Notes under the pieces: model-generated
Seen by the model: the letters and a program-made list of their open reading frames with translations, nothing else
Database searches by the model: none
Told to the model about the DNA's origin: nothing
Shown: one piece after another, positions 47,443-57,367 of the stretch
How positions within the stretch are numbered: the stretch's first letter is position 1
How the letters are laid out: the number at the start of each line of letters is the position of its first letter
NCBI GenBank assembly: GCA_963677185.1
Contig: OY781889.1
Coordinates: 2,852,001 to 2,916,000, forward strand
Length of the DNA stretch: 64,000 nucleotides
Direction: 5' to 3'
Source of the DNA: G963677185 sp963677185
GTDB taxonomy: Bacteria; Bacillota; Syntrophomonadia; Syntrophomonadales; Syntrophomonadaceae
Made by a program: the position numbers and the translations under genes

Positions 47443-48039
47443 TTATGCGTAGTTTTCTTTGGGACCGCTGCCAACCTTATCCTTAACCTTGATAAACAGC
47501 TTATATACAATCACCATACTTATGATGACAAGCAACACAGCAATAATCGGAGCCAGAACCGCCAGTACAGACATAATCACTGAAGCCGTCGATTCTACCG
47601 CGGAAACCACCGGATTGGCAACTCCTCCCGTCGCCACCGTCGAACCATGATGGATGGCGTTGCTGACCACCGTGGTGGCCGTTGCCGCTCCTCCTCCAGC
47701 GATAATAGCCAGGGACCACTGCAAAATAGGATTCACATCGGCTATAACAGCTGCTGATACCAGTACTCCAGATATTATCCCCACCGGCGAACTGATCGTC
47801 ACCAGCAGATTGTCAACATAGGGAAAGAAATAGGCTACTATCTCCAGTACAGTCGCAACCCCGAAAGCTATTAACGCCGGCCAGGTGCCAACCCACTGGA
47901 AGCCACTGCCCATATCGAGATAACCCGCCAGGCTGGCTATGCTCATAATGAAAAATGGAACAAATACTCGAAAACCGCAAGTTGCCGATAACCCAATCCC
48001 AATCAGCACAGTTAAAACGATTTCAAATTCATTTCCCAT
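47443..48039 (-). CDS. DUF4126 membrane protein
   Basis: A 198-residue integral membrane protein. It begins MGNEFEIVLTVLIGIGLSAT and includes GFRVFVPFFIMS, both typical of DUF4126, with about five hydrophobic segments ending in a Lys-rich tail. The start at 48039 follows AAGGAGGG directly; the frame is open to 48093. The function is unknown. Confidence 0.85.
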   Translation of the reverse strand: MGNEFEIVLTVLIGIGLSATCGFRVFVPFFIMSIASLAGYLDMGSGFQWVGTWPALIAFGVATVLEIVAYFFPYVDNLLVTISSPVGIISGVLVSAAVIADVNPILQWSLAIIAGGGAATATTVVSNAIHHGSTVATGGVANPVVSAVESTASVIMSVLAVLAPIIAVLLVIISMVIVYKLFIKVKDKVGSGPKENYA

Positions 48040-48562
48040 TTCGTTCTCCCTCCTTGTCCAGAGCCATGAGACCGGACGCAGCATCTTTTTCAATTACTCA
48101 ATATTTGGGCCCGATATTCACCGGTATTCCAATATAATTATACTATAGGTATATCGAAATATTCTGTCTGTTTGTACAGATCTCGACCATTTATCGTTTA
48201 AATGAAACGATTCAACCAGGTAAACAAACATCTTCAGATAGTGTGAGGCTTTGCAAATACGCAGCTTATAATTCTGGTCCAGCACCAAACCAATTGGGCT
48301 TACAATTCAGTTTCCAATGTTTCCCGGGCTGGCGGTGCAATTGAAACAATAACCGGCTTTTGCTATACTAAGGTTGCTGATAATCCTGCAAATGAATGCT
48401 TTATATAGTCCTCTGTGAATAACGTCCCAGTTACTCTGACATATCCAGTTTCGTCACTACTAAACATGTTCAACATGATTGGGCTCTATGCTCTTATCTG
48501 TCATTGAATTGCTCGATAAACTAATTTACCCTTTTTTACCCCCCGTAAATTGGAGGTGTCAA
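48040..48562. other. Intergenic region with divergent promoters, no gene seen
   Basis: About 520 bases between the divergent DUF4126 and histidine kinase genes. Apart from the promoter at 48341-48369 I find no supported gene; the frame from 48479 lacks a ribosome site. The left half is A/T-rich and probably contains the DUF4126 promoter. Confidence 0.55.
48341..48369 (+). promoter_or_regulatory. Sigma-A-type promoter upstream of PAS histidine kinase
   Basis: TTGAAA (48341-48346) and TATACT (48364-48369) are 17 bases apart. The leader to the start codon would be about 190 bases. Confidence 0.55.
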
Positions 48563-50734
48563 ATGAGCGTACCTGATCAAGCCAATTCTGACGGCCAGAC
48601 AAATATACCCGGCAGCACAAATAATCTGCCTGCCGATGATTTATCACGGCTGCCCGGTGAAGACAGAATGATGAAGGAGCAGCTTGTAGTTCAAGCTCAG
48701 AAGATTAAGAATCTTCAAGAGGAGCTTGACCGCTTGCGCACCCGATACACAGAAGCATACAATGCAGCACTAGACTCCCCCGTCTGCCAGGAGGTGATCA
48801 GTGACATATCGAACCGCCAGGAAACAGAAAAAAGCATTATCAGAAACCGGGCTTTGATGGCAGCTATTCCTGATATGATTTTTGTATTTGACCAAAATGG
48901 CACCTACATTGACTACAGAGCAGCTGCTCAAGCTCCCCTGGTGGTTCCCGGCGATAACCTGCTTGGCAACAAGCTGACTGAACTGCTGCCTCCCAGTGTG
49001 AGCGGCCCTGCAATGGATTGCATTCGCCAGGTGCTTGAAACCGGCGAAATGAAAAGCCTGGAGTATACATTAGAGATCAATGGTCAGCCCCGCCACTTCG
49101 AAGCCAGAATGGTAAAGATGGACGATTCCTCGGTTATCAGTGCCAGCCGTGACATAACCGAACGCAAAGAAGCAGAGTACGCCTTGCGCGATAACGAAAG
49201 AAAGCTATCCACTTTTATGGACAATCTTCCCGGAATGGTATACTACTGCGCCAATGACGAGGACTGGACCATGGAATTTGTCAGCCAGGGCTCATTGGCT
49301 TTTACTGGTTATGCTCCGCGGTCCCTGATAAATAGCGCCGAGATTTCTTACAACGACATTATTCATCCCGATGACCGGCAAATGGTATACCAAGCCGTTC
49401 AGGACGGCCTGGATCGCAGATCTTATTATTCCATGGAGTACCGAATTATTACCAGGGACGGAAATGTAAAGTTTGTCTGGGAGCAGGGCAAGGGCGCCTT
49501 TGATGAGAACGACTCTCTGACCCGCCTGGAAGGCTTAATAATCGACGTCAGCGAACGCAAACAGGCTGAAGAAGAAAGAGATCGCCTGCAGCAGATGCTT
49601 AATAGCATTATTAACTCCATGCCCTCTATCCTGGTAACTGTTGATCGGAACGGCTCGGTTACCCAATGGAATTCAGAAGCAAGCCGGAAAACAGGTTTTA
49701 GCGAAGACCAGGCCCGGGGAAAGCCTATTCAAGAGGTTCTTCCTTTGTTTTCCGGGTTGATGGATCATCTCGACAGGGCGCTGGCTGATCAGGCACTGCA
49801 AATTGTGGAACGCATGAAATATATTCGCGAAGGAGAGACCCGCTATGCCGAGGTTATGATTTATCCCCTAATCAGCAGCAGCTTTGAAGGAGCGGTTTTG
49901 CGGATTGATGACACAACAGAGAAGGTATTGCTTCAAGATATGGTGATTCAAACTGAAAAAATCCTGTCCGTAGGCGGACTGGCCGCTGGGATGGCCCATG
50001 AAATCAATAATCCTTTGAGCGGGATCTTGCAAGCAGTTCAGAATATTCAACGCCGGACCAAGCCTGACGTAGCCAAAAACCAGGAAGCCGCCCAAAAATG
50101 TGGAACAACCATGGAAGCAATCCTGGCATATATGGAGAATCGAAGCATCTTTTCATTTATTCAGGGTATTCAGGACAGCGGCGAGCGTGCAGCAGCTATA
50201 GTTAATAAAATGCTCGAATTCAGCAGGCGCAGCACAGAGCAGCCGCTTGCTGTTAACCTGTCGACATTAGTGGAGCGAGCAGTGGAACTGGCTGCGAATG
50301 ATTATGATTTGAAAAAGGGATACGATTTCAGGCATATTCATATTATTCGTGATTACGATCCCTCAATAGGGGATATACCTTGCTTCCCTGGTGAAATTGA
50401 GCAGGTCATTCTTAATTTGCTTAAGAATGCTGCACATGCCATCGCTGATAGCTCTCCTCACAACGATTATCCGGAGATAAGCCTGCTCATTCGCAGGGAT
50501 GATGGTATGGCTGTGATTGAGGTACATGACAACGGGCCCGGAATGAGCGAAGAGGTTCTCCGGCGGGTTTTCGAACCGTTTTTTACAACCAAGGCGCCGG
50601 GGATTGGAACTGGCCTGGGTCTATCGGTTTCGTATTATATTGTTACTAACAACCACAAAGGTAAAATGGCGGTTAGCTCTTGTCCCGGGCTGGGCACTAC
50701 CGTATCAATCAGCCTTCCCATGAAGGTTGATTGA
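48563..50734 (+). CDS. PAS-domain sensor histidine kinase
   Basis: A 723-residue soluble kinase. A short coiled coil (about 40-65) precedes three PAS domains (about 92-205, 210-340, 350-465), the second being PAS_3-like (FIHP-type [14 protein letters not shown]). The kinase core has [11 protein letters not shown] (His near 478), [10 protein letters not shown] and [10 protein letters not shown]. It shares high local identity in PAS3 and the kinase core with the 2037-aa kinase upstream, so the two are paralogues. The start at 48563 follows GGAGGTG; a longer frame from 48479 is unsupported. No response regulator adjoins it. Confidence 0.9.
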   Translation: MSVPDQANSDGQTNIPGSTNNLPADDLSRLPGEDRMMKEQLVVQAQKIKNLQEELDRLRTRYTEAYNAALDSPVCQEVISDISNRQETEKSIIRNRALMAAIPDMIFVFDQNGTYIDYRAAAQAPLVVPGDNLLGNKLTELLPPSVSGPAMDCIRQVLETGEMKSLEYTLEINGQPRHFEARMVKMDDSSVISASRDITERKEAEYALRDNERKLSTFMDNLPGMVYYCANDEDWTMEFVSQGSLAFTGYAPRSLINSAEISYNDIIHPDDRQMVYQAVQDGLDRRSYYSMEYRIITRDGNVKFVWEQGKGAFDENDSLTRLEGLIIDVSERKQAEEERDRLQQMLNSIINSMPSILVTVDRNGSVTQWNSEASRKTGFSEDQARGKPIQEVLPLFSGLMDHLDRALADQALQIVERMKYIREGETRYAEVMIYPLISSSFEGAVLRIDDTTEKVLLQDMVIQTEKILSVGGLAAGMAHEINNPLSGILQAVQNIQRRTKPDVAKNQEAAQKCGTTMEAILAYMENRSIFSFIQGIQDSGERAAAIVNKMLEFSRRSTEQPLAVNLSTLVERAVELAANDYDLKKGYDFRHIHIIRDYDPSIGDIPCFPGEIEQVILNLLKNAAHAIADSSPHNDYPEISLLIRRDDGMAVIEVHDNGPGMSEEVLRRVFEPFFTTKAPGIGTGLGLSVSYYIVTNNHKGKMAVSSCPGLGTTVSISLPMKVD

Positions 50735-50834
50735 TACTTGCTGTCCTGTATCGAGGTAACTTAACGGTTCTGATGTTTATAAATAGTTTTATTGAGAGGA
50801 ATGATAGTTATTAATAACCTATCGGAGCAGGCTG

Positions 50835-51686
50835 CTACCATTCAGGGGGCAGGTCCCGCAATTGATTCAAATCGAAAACCGGTCCGTCCAGGCAGATGAA
50901 CTGGCTGCCGATATTGCAGCGGCCGCATTTGCCGATGCCGCATTTCATGCGGGCTTCCAGGGTAGTGACAATCTGTTCATCTTTGAATCCAAGCTTTTCC
51001 AGGGACTGCAGCACAAAGCGGATCATAATGGGCGGCCCGCAAGTTACGGCTACAACACCTTCCGGCGAAGGGGCCAGTTCTTCCAGGTAGGAGGGAACAA
51101 ATCCCACATGCCCGTTCCAGTCGGTTTCAGGATTATCGATGGTAACGAAAACCTTTGTATCTCTAATATCGGGCCATTCTTTAAATAGCTCGTCCTTGAA
51201 ACACAGGTCGTCAAAGGAACGGCTTCCATAGATGATGGTAATCTTGCCGAAATTGTCCCGGTACTTAAAACAGTGCTTGATCAAGGCGCGCAATGGAGCC
51301 AGGCCGATACCGCCACCAATAAAAAGCATATCCTTTCCATGGTATTTCTCCACCGGAAATCCGTTGCCGAGCGGTCCTCTAACCCCTAACTGCTGGCCGA
51401 TTTCTATACTGTGAAACTGTTCGGTCACCAGTCCGATTTTTTTAATGGCAAACTGCAGATAGGATTGTTCCTCCTGCCAGGTTACGCAGAACATACACTC
51501 GCCGGTGGGTACATGGGACAGCATGCCTAGCTGGCCAGGCATTATGGAAAAGGGCAGACCGCCTTCAGGACTGCGCACATAAAAGCTGCGTACGTCAGGG
51601 GTTTCGTCCTTGATGTCAAATACCTCAACTATATACGGCACCAGGGGATTTTCGCAATTGCATTTGTGTTCTTCATTATTAGCCAT
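50835..51686 (-). CDS. FloxA-like FAD/NAD(P)H oxidoreductase subunit
   Basis: A 283-residue flavoprotein of the ferredoxin-NADP-reductase type, like PyrK and sulfhydrogenase gamma. FAD- and NAD-binding regions are seen in VRGPLGNGFPV and FIGGGIGLAPLRALI, and a C-terminal [2Fe-2S] site in CGIGKCGRCNIG with a further Cys (QFICLDGP). It would accept electrons from NAD(P)H and pass them to the Hdr complex. AGGAGG precedes the ATG and it overlaps its upstream neighbour by eight bases. It is the last gene of the Hdr-Flox operon. Confidence 0.88.
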   Translation of the reverse strand: MANNEEHKCNCENPLVPYIVEVFDIKDETPDVRSFYVRSPEGGLPFSIMPGQLGMLSHVPTGECMFCVTWQEEQSYLQFAIKKIGLVTEQFHSIEIGQQLGVRGPLGNGFPVEKYHGKDMLFIGGGIGLAPLRALIKHCFKYRDNFGKITIIYGSRSFDDLCFKDELFKEWPDIRDTKVFVTIDNPETDWNGHVGFVPSYLEELAPSPEGVVAVTCGPPIMIRFVLQSLEKLGFKDEQIVTTLEARMKCGIGKCGRCNIGSQFICLDGPVFDLNQLRDLPPEW

Positions 51687-52695
51687 TGCTGTTCACCTCC
51701 TGTGCTTTTTGCATTATTTCAACAATGTTGATGCCGACCGGGCAGGCCACGATGCAGCGCCCGCAGCCGGTGCAGAGCGGATGGCCATAGCGTTCGGTGA
51801 AAAACTCCAGCTTGTGCAGGAAGCGGTTACGGAAGCGTTCCTTGCCAGCATCGCGGGTGTTGTGCCCGCCTGCCATCAAGCTATATTCGTAATACATGCA
51901 AGAGTCGTAGCAACGGAAACGCATTCCTTCCTGACCCCAGTTCTTGACCTGGATGTCAAAACAGAAGCAGCTCGGGCATACATAGGTGCAGATGCCGCAG
52001 TTCTGGCAGCCCTGGAACAGGTTGTCCCAGAAAGGGTCTTCAAATAGCGGCTTCAGCTTTTCTGCCACTCCTTCATAGACAGGCTGGCGGGCAAAGGCTT
52101 TCAAGCTGCCTTCTGCAGCGCTGCTGTCTTCCAGCAGATCGGCTATCCTGCCGGTCAGGGCCTGGCCCTTATCATTTTTAACGTCCCAGATCCAGCCTTC
52201 GCCGCTTTCTTTGATCACCACGTCTGCAGTATCAGCATCGCTGGGATTAACTCCCATGGACTGGCAGAAGCAATTGGGTCCAGGAGCGTAGCAGGCGTTG
52301 GCGATGATAATAGCGTTTTCGCGCCGGGCCTGGTAATAAGCATCCACAAAGCCCCTGGTTAGAAAAACCTCGTCGAAACAGCTGATAGCCGCAACATCAC
52401 AGGGGCGAGCTCCAAAAATCACGCGCGGGGACCGATCTTCAAAGGTATCAACTATTTTGACCGCCTGGCCTTCCTGGATGAAATTGTACATTTTTTCGGT
52501 TTGAGGAAGTAAAACCTCTTTTGGAGGCAAGTAAACATTCAGGATATCCAGGCAAAGCCTGTCCTGTTCAAGGTTCAGGCTCTTCCATGCGTGATAGGCG
52601 CTGGTTTCACCTTTTTGCGAAGGCACAAAGACCTCGGCATCCAGATTGAGCCGGTCCAGCACCGCATTTAATTTGTTTTTCGCTAAATATTTCAA
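51679..52695 (-). CDS. Flox/sulfhydrogenase-beta-like iron-sulfur subunit
   Basis: A 338-residue protein resembling the beta subunit of sulfur reductase/hydrogenase complexes. GARPCDVAAISCFDEVF is a family signature. It carries Cys-rich clusters CQNCGICTYVCPSCFC and CTGCGRCIVACPVGIN, so two [4Fe-4S] clusters. It would carry electrons between FloxA and MvhD/HdrA. The TTG at 52695 is preferred; a GTG at 52704 overlaps the AGGGGGT ribosome site. Confidence 0.85.
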   Translation of the reverse strand: MKYLAKNKLNAVLDRLNLDAEVFVPSQKGETSAYHAWKSLNLEQDRLCLDILNVYLPPKEVLLPQTEKMYNFIQEGQAVKIVDTFEDRSPRVIFGARPCDVAAISCFDEVFLTRGFVDAYYQARRENAIIIANACYAPGPNCFCQSMGVNPSDADTADVVIKESGEGWIWDVKNDKGQALTGRIADLLEDSSAAEGSLKAFARQPVYEGVAEKLKPLFEDPFWDNLFQGCQNCGICTYVCPSCFCFDIQVKNWGQEGMRFRCYDSCMYYEYSLMAGGHNTRDAGKERFRNRFLHKLEFFTERYGHPLCTGCGRCIVACPVGINIVEIMQKAQEVNSNG

Positions 52696-52707
52696 GCCAG
52701 CCACCCC

Positions 52708-53604
52708 CTATATAAAGTCATCCGGGTCGGTTTCTTTAAAAGCGCTCAGGGGCGGTTTGGCGCCTTCAATATATTCGACTCCGGCTTCGTACGGTCCAAA
52801 GAATTCGTTAACGTCTTTGATCAACTTCTGGTTAATCGTCATGAGCGGAATATTAACCGGGCAAACCCGCTCACACTCACCGCATTCAATGCAGCGGCCC
52901 ACCATGTGAAAGGAGCGGACCATATGATACATCATATTGTCGCTGACACTGTTGGACCTGCCCACCCACTGCGGCCTCATTTCATCAAATATGCACACCC
53001 GGCAGTTGCAGGCAATACAGGCCTGGCGGCAAGCATAACATCGAATACAGGTGGAAAAGACCTCTTCAAAGAACTTATAACGTTCATCATAACTCTGATT
53101 TTCCAGGGCTTTGACCCGGGTAAAGCGTTCGCCCTGCATGCGGGGCGCCTGTTCTGTGCCCAGCAGCTCATCATATATTACGGGATTAGGCTGGATGCAA
53201 TCCAGGCATTTGTCGGCTACATCCGCCATTTTAGCATTCACGCCCAGCCCTGAGTTGGCTTTCATAGCCATCAACGGGTCTTTCATGCCCGGGCAGCAGA
53301 CGCCGACAATGTATAGCCGCTCCCTGCTCATCTGGTAGTCCTGCAGTAACCGGACGATCCCGCGGGAATCGCAGCCTTTGACCACTATACCTATTCTTTC
53401 CTCTCCATCGCGATAGCGCAGCAGGATATTGGACAGATTGTGGATGGAGTATTCATCAAACACTATCCGGTTAACATCTTCAATAGCGGTTATAACCAAA
53501 GGCTTGGTCTGGTAATCGAAGTCGCCCTTTTCCCAGGCTAGAAATACGTCGATTTTATTTTCGTGAAAAAGCCGGGACGCAATTTCTCTAATCTTGTCTG
53601 TCAT
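52708..53604 (-). CDS. Flox-type iron-sulfur electron-transfer subunit
   Basis: A 298-residue protein with C-terminal ferredoxin motifs CIRCYACRQACIACNCRVC and CIECGECERVCPVNIPL. The N-terminal part (GDFDYQTKPLVITAIEDVNR, VKGCDSRGIVRLLQ) matches Flox iron-sulfur subunits in Hdr-Flox clusters. It probably links FloxA to MvhD. The ATG overlaps the leader of mvhD, one base after its stop, with GAAGGAGG upstream. Confidence 0.82.
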   Translation of the reverse strand: MTDKIREIASRLFHENKIDVFLAWEKGDFDYQTKPLVITAIEDVNRIVFDEYSIHNLSNILLRYRDGEERIGIVVKGCDSRGIVRLLQDYQMSRERLYIVGVCCPGMKDPLMAMKANSGLGVNAKMADVADKCLDCIQPNPVIYDELLGTEQAPRMQGERFTRVKALENQSYDERYKFFEEVFSTCIRCYACRQACIACNCRVCIFDEMRPQWVGRSNSVSDNMMYHMVRSFHMVGRCIECGECERVCPVNIPLMTINQKLIKDVNEFFGPYEAGVEYIEGAKPPLSAFKETDPDDFI

Positions 53605-53605
53605 A

Positions 53606-54040
53606 TTAGCGCGCCTCCTTCAGCTTGCGGTTGGGCCCCAGGCTGCTGACCGCAATAACCAGCTTTTTCATGGTTTCCTGGAACTTCAATCCTTCAGCGC
53701 CCGATATCCAGGCCGTCTGGTAGCGCTCCGCCTCAATGCCGAGATATTGAAGCAGACTCTTCATGATCGTATGACGCCGCCGGTTATAGTAATTGCCACT
53801 ACCATAGTGGCATTCGCCCGGGTGTCAGCCGGAGAGGAGCACCCCATCCACCCCGCGATTGAAGGCTCTCAAAACCAGCATGGGATCAAAACGTCCCGAA
53901 CATGGCACTCGAATAATTCTTACACTTGCCGGGTAATCATAGTGATTGAGTCCTGCTAAATCCGCTGCCGCATATGTGCACCAATTGCAGGCAAATACCA
54001 CTATCTTGGGTTCCCAGCCTCCGGTAGCTTCTATAGACAC
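53606..54040 (-). CDS. mvhD: MvhD-type electron-transfer subunit, predicted selenoprotein
   Basis: MvhD joins an electron donor to HdrA through a [2Fe-2S] cluster. The reading frame is interrupted by UGA at 53827-53825 but continues for 72 codons with perfect family match: after DGVLLSG comes UGA, then HPGECHYGSGNYYNRRR and WISGAEGLKFQE. Here UGA stands where most MvhD proteins have Cys in GCHPGDCHY. Read as selenocysteine, the product is 144 residues with Sec72, the normal length. CNWCTYAAADL near the N-terminus is the cluster region. Methanococcal VhuD is a known Sec protein. The start is GTG after GGAGG; it overlaps hdrA by about 10 bases. Confidence 0.9.
53795..53811 (-). promoter_or_regulatory. 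Candidate bacterial SECIS hairpin in mvhD
   Basis: On the minus strand GCCACTATGGTAGTGGC forms a perfect 7-bp stem with loop TGG, starting 13 bases after the UGA. The distance and the G-containing loop resemble the E. coli fdhF selenocysteine insertion element. It lies inside the coding sequence, as bacterial elements do. Confidence 0.72.
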
Positions 54041-56016
54041 AGCGCATCCACCTCCGCTACTATTTGTTCATCCGTAAAGCCCTTGAGATTAAGGGCTGCA
54101 GTCCGGCAAGCTGCCAGACAGGCTCCGCAGCCCTGGCACAGACTGCTGTTGACTTCGGCCACCTGGCGGCTTGCCCAGCCATGATGACCTCGATATTTGT
54201 ATTCAACCAGGGAGATGGCATTGTACGGGCATATCGGTACACAAAACGAGCAGCCCGAACATTTGGCAACATCCACTTCAGATACCATGGGTTCAGTCGC
54301 CAGGCGCTCCTTGGAAAACAGTCCGCAGACCTTAACGGCAGCTGCGCTGGCCTGGGCAACGGTGTCGGGTATGTCTTTCGGACCCTGACAGGCTCCGGCC
54401 AGATAAACCCCGGCCGCAAATGTTTCCACCGGCTGCAGCTTGGGATGGGCTTCCTGGTAGAATCCGTCCTTATCTACAGAAAACCCGATGCTTTTAGCCA
54501 GGTCCACCGCTCCAACGGACGGCACCATGGCCGTGGCCAGCACAACCATGTCGGCCTCCACTTCCAGCGGCCGGCCCAGTAAAGTGTCTTCACTCTTCAG
54601 GATCAGCTTGCCGCCGCGCTGGTAGATCTTGCTGACCCGCCCGCGTACATACTTGGCGCCAGCATTTAAGGCTCTCTGGTAGAATTCTTCATAGTTTTTA
54701 CCGGCAGTGCGAACATCCATATAGAATACATATGCTTCGCCGCCGTCGATCTTATCCATGACCTGATAAGCGTGCTTGGCAGTATACATGCAGCAAGCCC
54801 TTGAGCAATAACTCTTGCCCTTTTGGTCGTCACGCGATCCTACACATTTAATGAAAGCCACTGTCTTGGGCTCCTGCCCATCCGAAGGCCGCTTGATCTG
54901 ACCGCCAGTCGGACCGCCGGCACTTGATAAACGTTCAAAATGCAGGCTGGAAATAACGTCTGGATATTTCCCGTAGCCGTATTCGCCATAAGCACTTTGC
55001 CAATCGAATAGATCGAATCCGGTTGCCATGACAATCGCTCCGATATCAAGAGTTACATACTGGTCAATATCTTCGAAGCGTATTGCATCGGTAGGACACA
55101 GCTTTTCACATACCCCGCACTTGCCTTCTGTAAGCTTGCGGCAGTTAACCGCATCGATATAAGGCTTGCCGGGCACAGCTTGAGGAAACAGCTTGCTTAT
55201 AGCAGGCCTGAGGCCCATTCCCAGGTCGAACTGGTCCTTAATCTTTTTGGTGGGGCATTTGTCAATACAGGTGCCGCAGCCAGTGCAGGCTACCCAGTCC
55301 ACGTATTTGGCCTTATTTTTTACAGTTACCTGGAAGTTGCCGATGTATCCTTTCACGCCGGTCACTTCCGCATAGGTCATGAGTTCAATGTTAGGATGCT
55401 GCGCCACAGCAACCATCTTGGGGGTGTTAATTCAGGCGGCGCAGTCCATGGTGGGGAAGGTTTTGTCCAGCTGGGCCATCTTACCGCCAATGCTGGCTTC
55501 CCTTTCCACCAGCACCACCTGGTGTCCAGCTTCGGCAATATCTAGAGCCGCCTGCATCCCGGCAATTCCAGCTCCAATTACCATGGCCTTCTTGGTTATC
55601 GGAATGGTGGAAACCGTCAGCGGAGCAGTTTTAAGCACTTTGGCCACTCCGGCCTTAATCAAGCCCAGCGCTTTCTGGGTCGCCTGTTCCTTATCATGGT
55701 GCACCCATGAATTCTGTTCCCTGATATTGACCATCTGGAAAAGATAGGGGTTTAGCCCACCGGCCTGTACTGCTTTCCTGAAGGTAAGCTCGTGCATCCG
55801 AGGTGAACAGGAGGCCACCACAACCTGCTGCAAATCCTGCTCCTTGATGGCGTTCTTGATCATATCCTGGCCAGGGTCAGAACACATGTACTTGTAGGTG
55901 ACACTATAAGCCACGCCAGGAATTTTTCTGGCGTGTTCGGCCACTTTTTCCGTATCTACCGTTGAGGCTATATTGGTTCCGCAATCGCAGACAAATACGC
56001 CCACCCTGTTTTTCAT
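54031..56016 (-). CDS. hdrA: HdrA-like flavoprotein, predicted selenoprotein
   Basis: HdrA is the FAD electron-bifurcating subunit. The frame has UGA at 55434-55432, flanked by TFPTMDCAA and INTPKMVAVAQHPNIEL, exactly where other HdrA proteins read CSACILTPKM; so UGA replaces a conserved Cys. Read as Sec195, the product is 661 residues, a normal size. An N-terminal CDCGTNIA, Rossmann motif VIGAGIAGMQAALDI, four ferredoxin-type sites (CTGCGTCIDKCPTKK, CGVCEKLCPTDAI, CSGCSFCVPICPYNAI, CQGCGACLAACR) are present. The start at 56016 is chosen over 56022 by spacing to AAGGAGG. It lies between hdrB and mvhD. Confidence 0.92.
55394..55414 (-). promoter_or_regulatory. Candidate bacterial SECIS hairpin in hdrA
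   Basis: On the minus strand GGTTGCTG (55414-55407) pairs with CAGCATCC (55401-55394), eight positions with one T-T mismatch, around loop TGGCG. It begins 17 bases after the UGA. The internal mismatch and G-rich loop match the general shape of bacterial selenocysteine insertion elements and of the hairpin in mvhD. Confidence 0.68.
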
Positions 56017-56028
56017 TGCCATGCCTCC

Positions 56029-57366
56029 TTAACTCTTCGCACGCTTCTTCAGCTCGGCGCTAACAAAAGCTTCGGCCGCTTTAGCCATTTTCTCTTTGTC
56101 AGTTACCATCAGTTCCGCTAGCTTGGCGGCCTTTTTGGCATCTGCTTGCATTATCTCCATAAGAATAGCGGCTTTTTCCGGATCTTCGATCATACGAGCA
56201 GCCATTTTATCGGGGTTTTTTTCAATAGCCTTGATCATTCCCTCAATTTTTCTGGTATTATCATCAATGGCCGGAACTTCAGCAGCTATGGCTGCATTTG
56301 CAGTTGCAGCCTTTTCAACCCTGACTCCAGCATCTTCCGTTGATGCACCTTCGGAGCTATCGGCAGAAATCGAAGCAGTATCAGCTTTTTCCGCCTGGCT
56401 ATCAGCGGCCTTTTCAACCTTGGGTTTGGGAGTTGGCTTCTTCTTAGCCTGGGCCGCCGCTGCCCTTGCGGCTTCCTCTTCTTCAATCCTGCGGCCTTTC
56501 TCGGGCAGCGCAGCCAGGTAGCTCATAGCGTCCACGAAATGGCGGGGGACTCCCACACTATCAGGACTCTCTCCATAGGCCAGGGCTGCTATCTCGGTTA
56601 TATAGAACACCGGCATATTAAAACCGGCCTTAAAAGCTTTTAAAGAGGCTGCCTGGCGCATATCCAGGTTCAGCATACACAGCGGGCAGGCGGTTATCAA
56701 ACATTCGGCACCGGCTTCATGAGCCGCTCTAAGCACTTCGTAAATCATCTTCTGCCCAATTTCAGGGCTTGAAGTGGCCAGGGCCGCTCCGCAGCACTCA
56801 ATCTTGTGTGACCAATCCACGGTCGCAGCTCCCAGTGCCTTCATGATATCATCCATCGTATGAGGCTCTTCCACATCGTCAAAACCCGTGTATTCATGAG
56901 GGCGAACCAGCAGGCATCCATAATAGCAGGCAGCTTTCATGCCCTTAAGAGACTTTACAACTTTGCTTTTGACTGCATCCAGGCCGACCCGTTCGGTCAT
57001 CCAGTTTAATATCGATACCGTCTCGCTGCTGGCTTGAAAATCCATTTCTATCACAGCAGCAATCTTGCGTCTCAAGGAATCATCATGCCGGGCTTCGAGC
57101 TCTGCCGTACGAAAACGGTTATAGCAGGCCGCACACGGCGCCAGAATGGTTTCCAATCCCTGTTTTTCAGCAATAGCCAGGTTACGAGCCGGCAGAGCCA
57201 TTGATAAAAGCTTGCTGGTATTATGCGCCGAAGTGGCGCCACAGCAGCTCCAATCGTCCAGTTCGATCAATTCAACACCGAGATGCCGGGCGGTTTTTTC
57301 GGTCGAAATATGGTATTCAATACCGCTTCCTTCTCCAGAACAGCCTGGATAATAACCAATTTTCAA
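56029..57366 (-). CDS. hdrB: HdrB-like heterodisulfide-reductase subunit with C-terminal extension
   Basis: HdrB holds the two noncubane [4Fe-4S] clusters that reduce disulfides. Two CCG domains are complete: YYPGCSG, WSCCGATSAH and CAACYN in the first, and CYYGCLLVRP, ECCGAALATS and CPLCMLNLD in the second (to about 270). Unusually, about 150 further residues follow: an Ala/Lys/Pro-rich linker and four imperfect 13-residue helical repeats (NPDKMAARMIE, DPEKAAILMEIM, DAKKAAKLAELM, DKEKMAKAAEAF). TTG at 57366 is the likely start, eight bases after GGGGGAGG; GTG at 57375 overlaps that site. The natural disulfide substrate is unknown. Confidence 0.9.
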   Translation of the reverse strand: MKIGYYPGCSGEGSGIEYHISTEKTARHLGVELIELDDWSCCGATSAHNTSKLLSMALPARNLAIAEKQGLETILAPCAACYNRFRTAELEARHDDSLRRKIAAVIEMDFQASSETVSILNWMTERVGLDAVKSKVVKSLKGMKAACYYGCLLVRPHEYTGFDDVEEPHTMDDIMKALGAATVDWSHKIECCGAALATSSPEIGQKMIYEVLRAAHEAGAECLITACPLCMLNLDMRQAASLKAFKAGFNMPVFYITEIAALAYGESPDSVGVPRHFVDAMSYLAALPEKGRRIEEEEAARAAAAQAKKKPTPKPKVEKAADSQAEKADTASISADSSEGASTEDAGVRVEKAATANAAIAAEVPAIDDNTRKIEGMIKAIEKNPDKMAARMIEDPEKAAILMEIMQADAKKAAKLAELMVTDKEKMAKAAEAFVSAELKKRAKS

Positions 57367-57367
57367 G

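Noticed and set aside
48479..48562. Longer N-terminus of the 723-aa kinase
   Set aside because: The upstream ATG has no ribosome site, whereas GGAGGTG directly precedes the ATG at 48563.
53606..53827. mvhD as a truncated 71-residue gene
   Set aside because: The codons after UGA keep the MvhD motifs to a stop placed just before the next gene, so read-through is more likely than truncation.
55417..55434. hdrA as a broken gene or two separate genes
   Set aside because: Both parts are in the same frame, the join falls on a conserved Cys site, total length is normal and a hairpin follows, all of which favour selenocysteine over a nonsense mutation.
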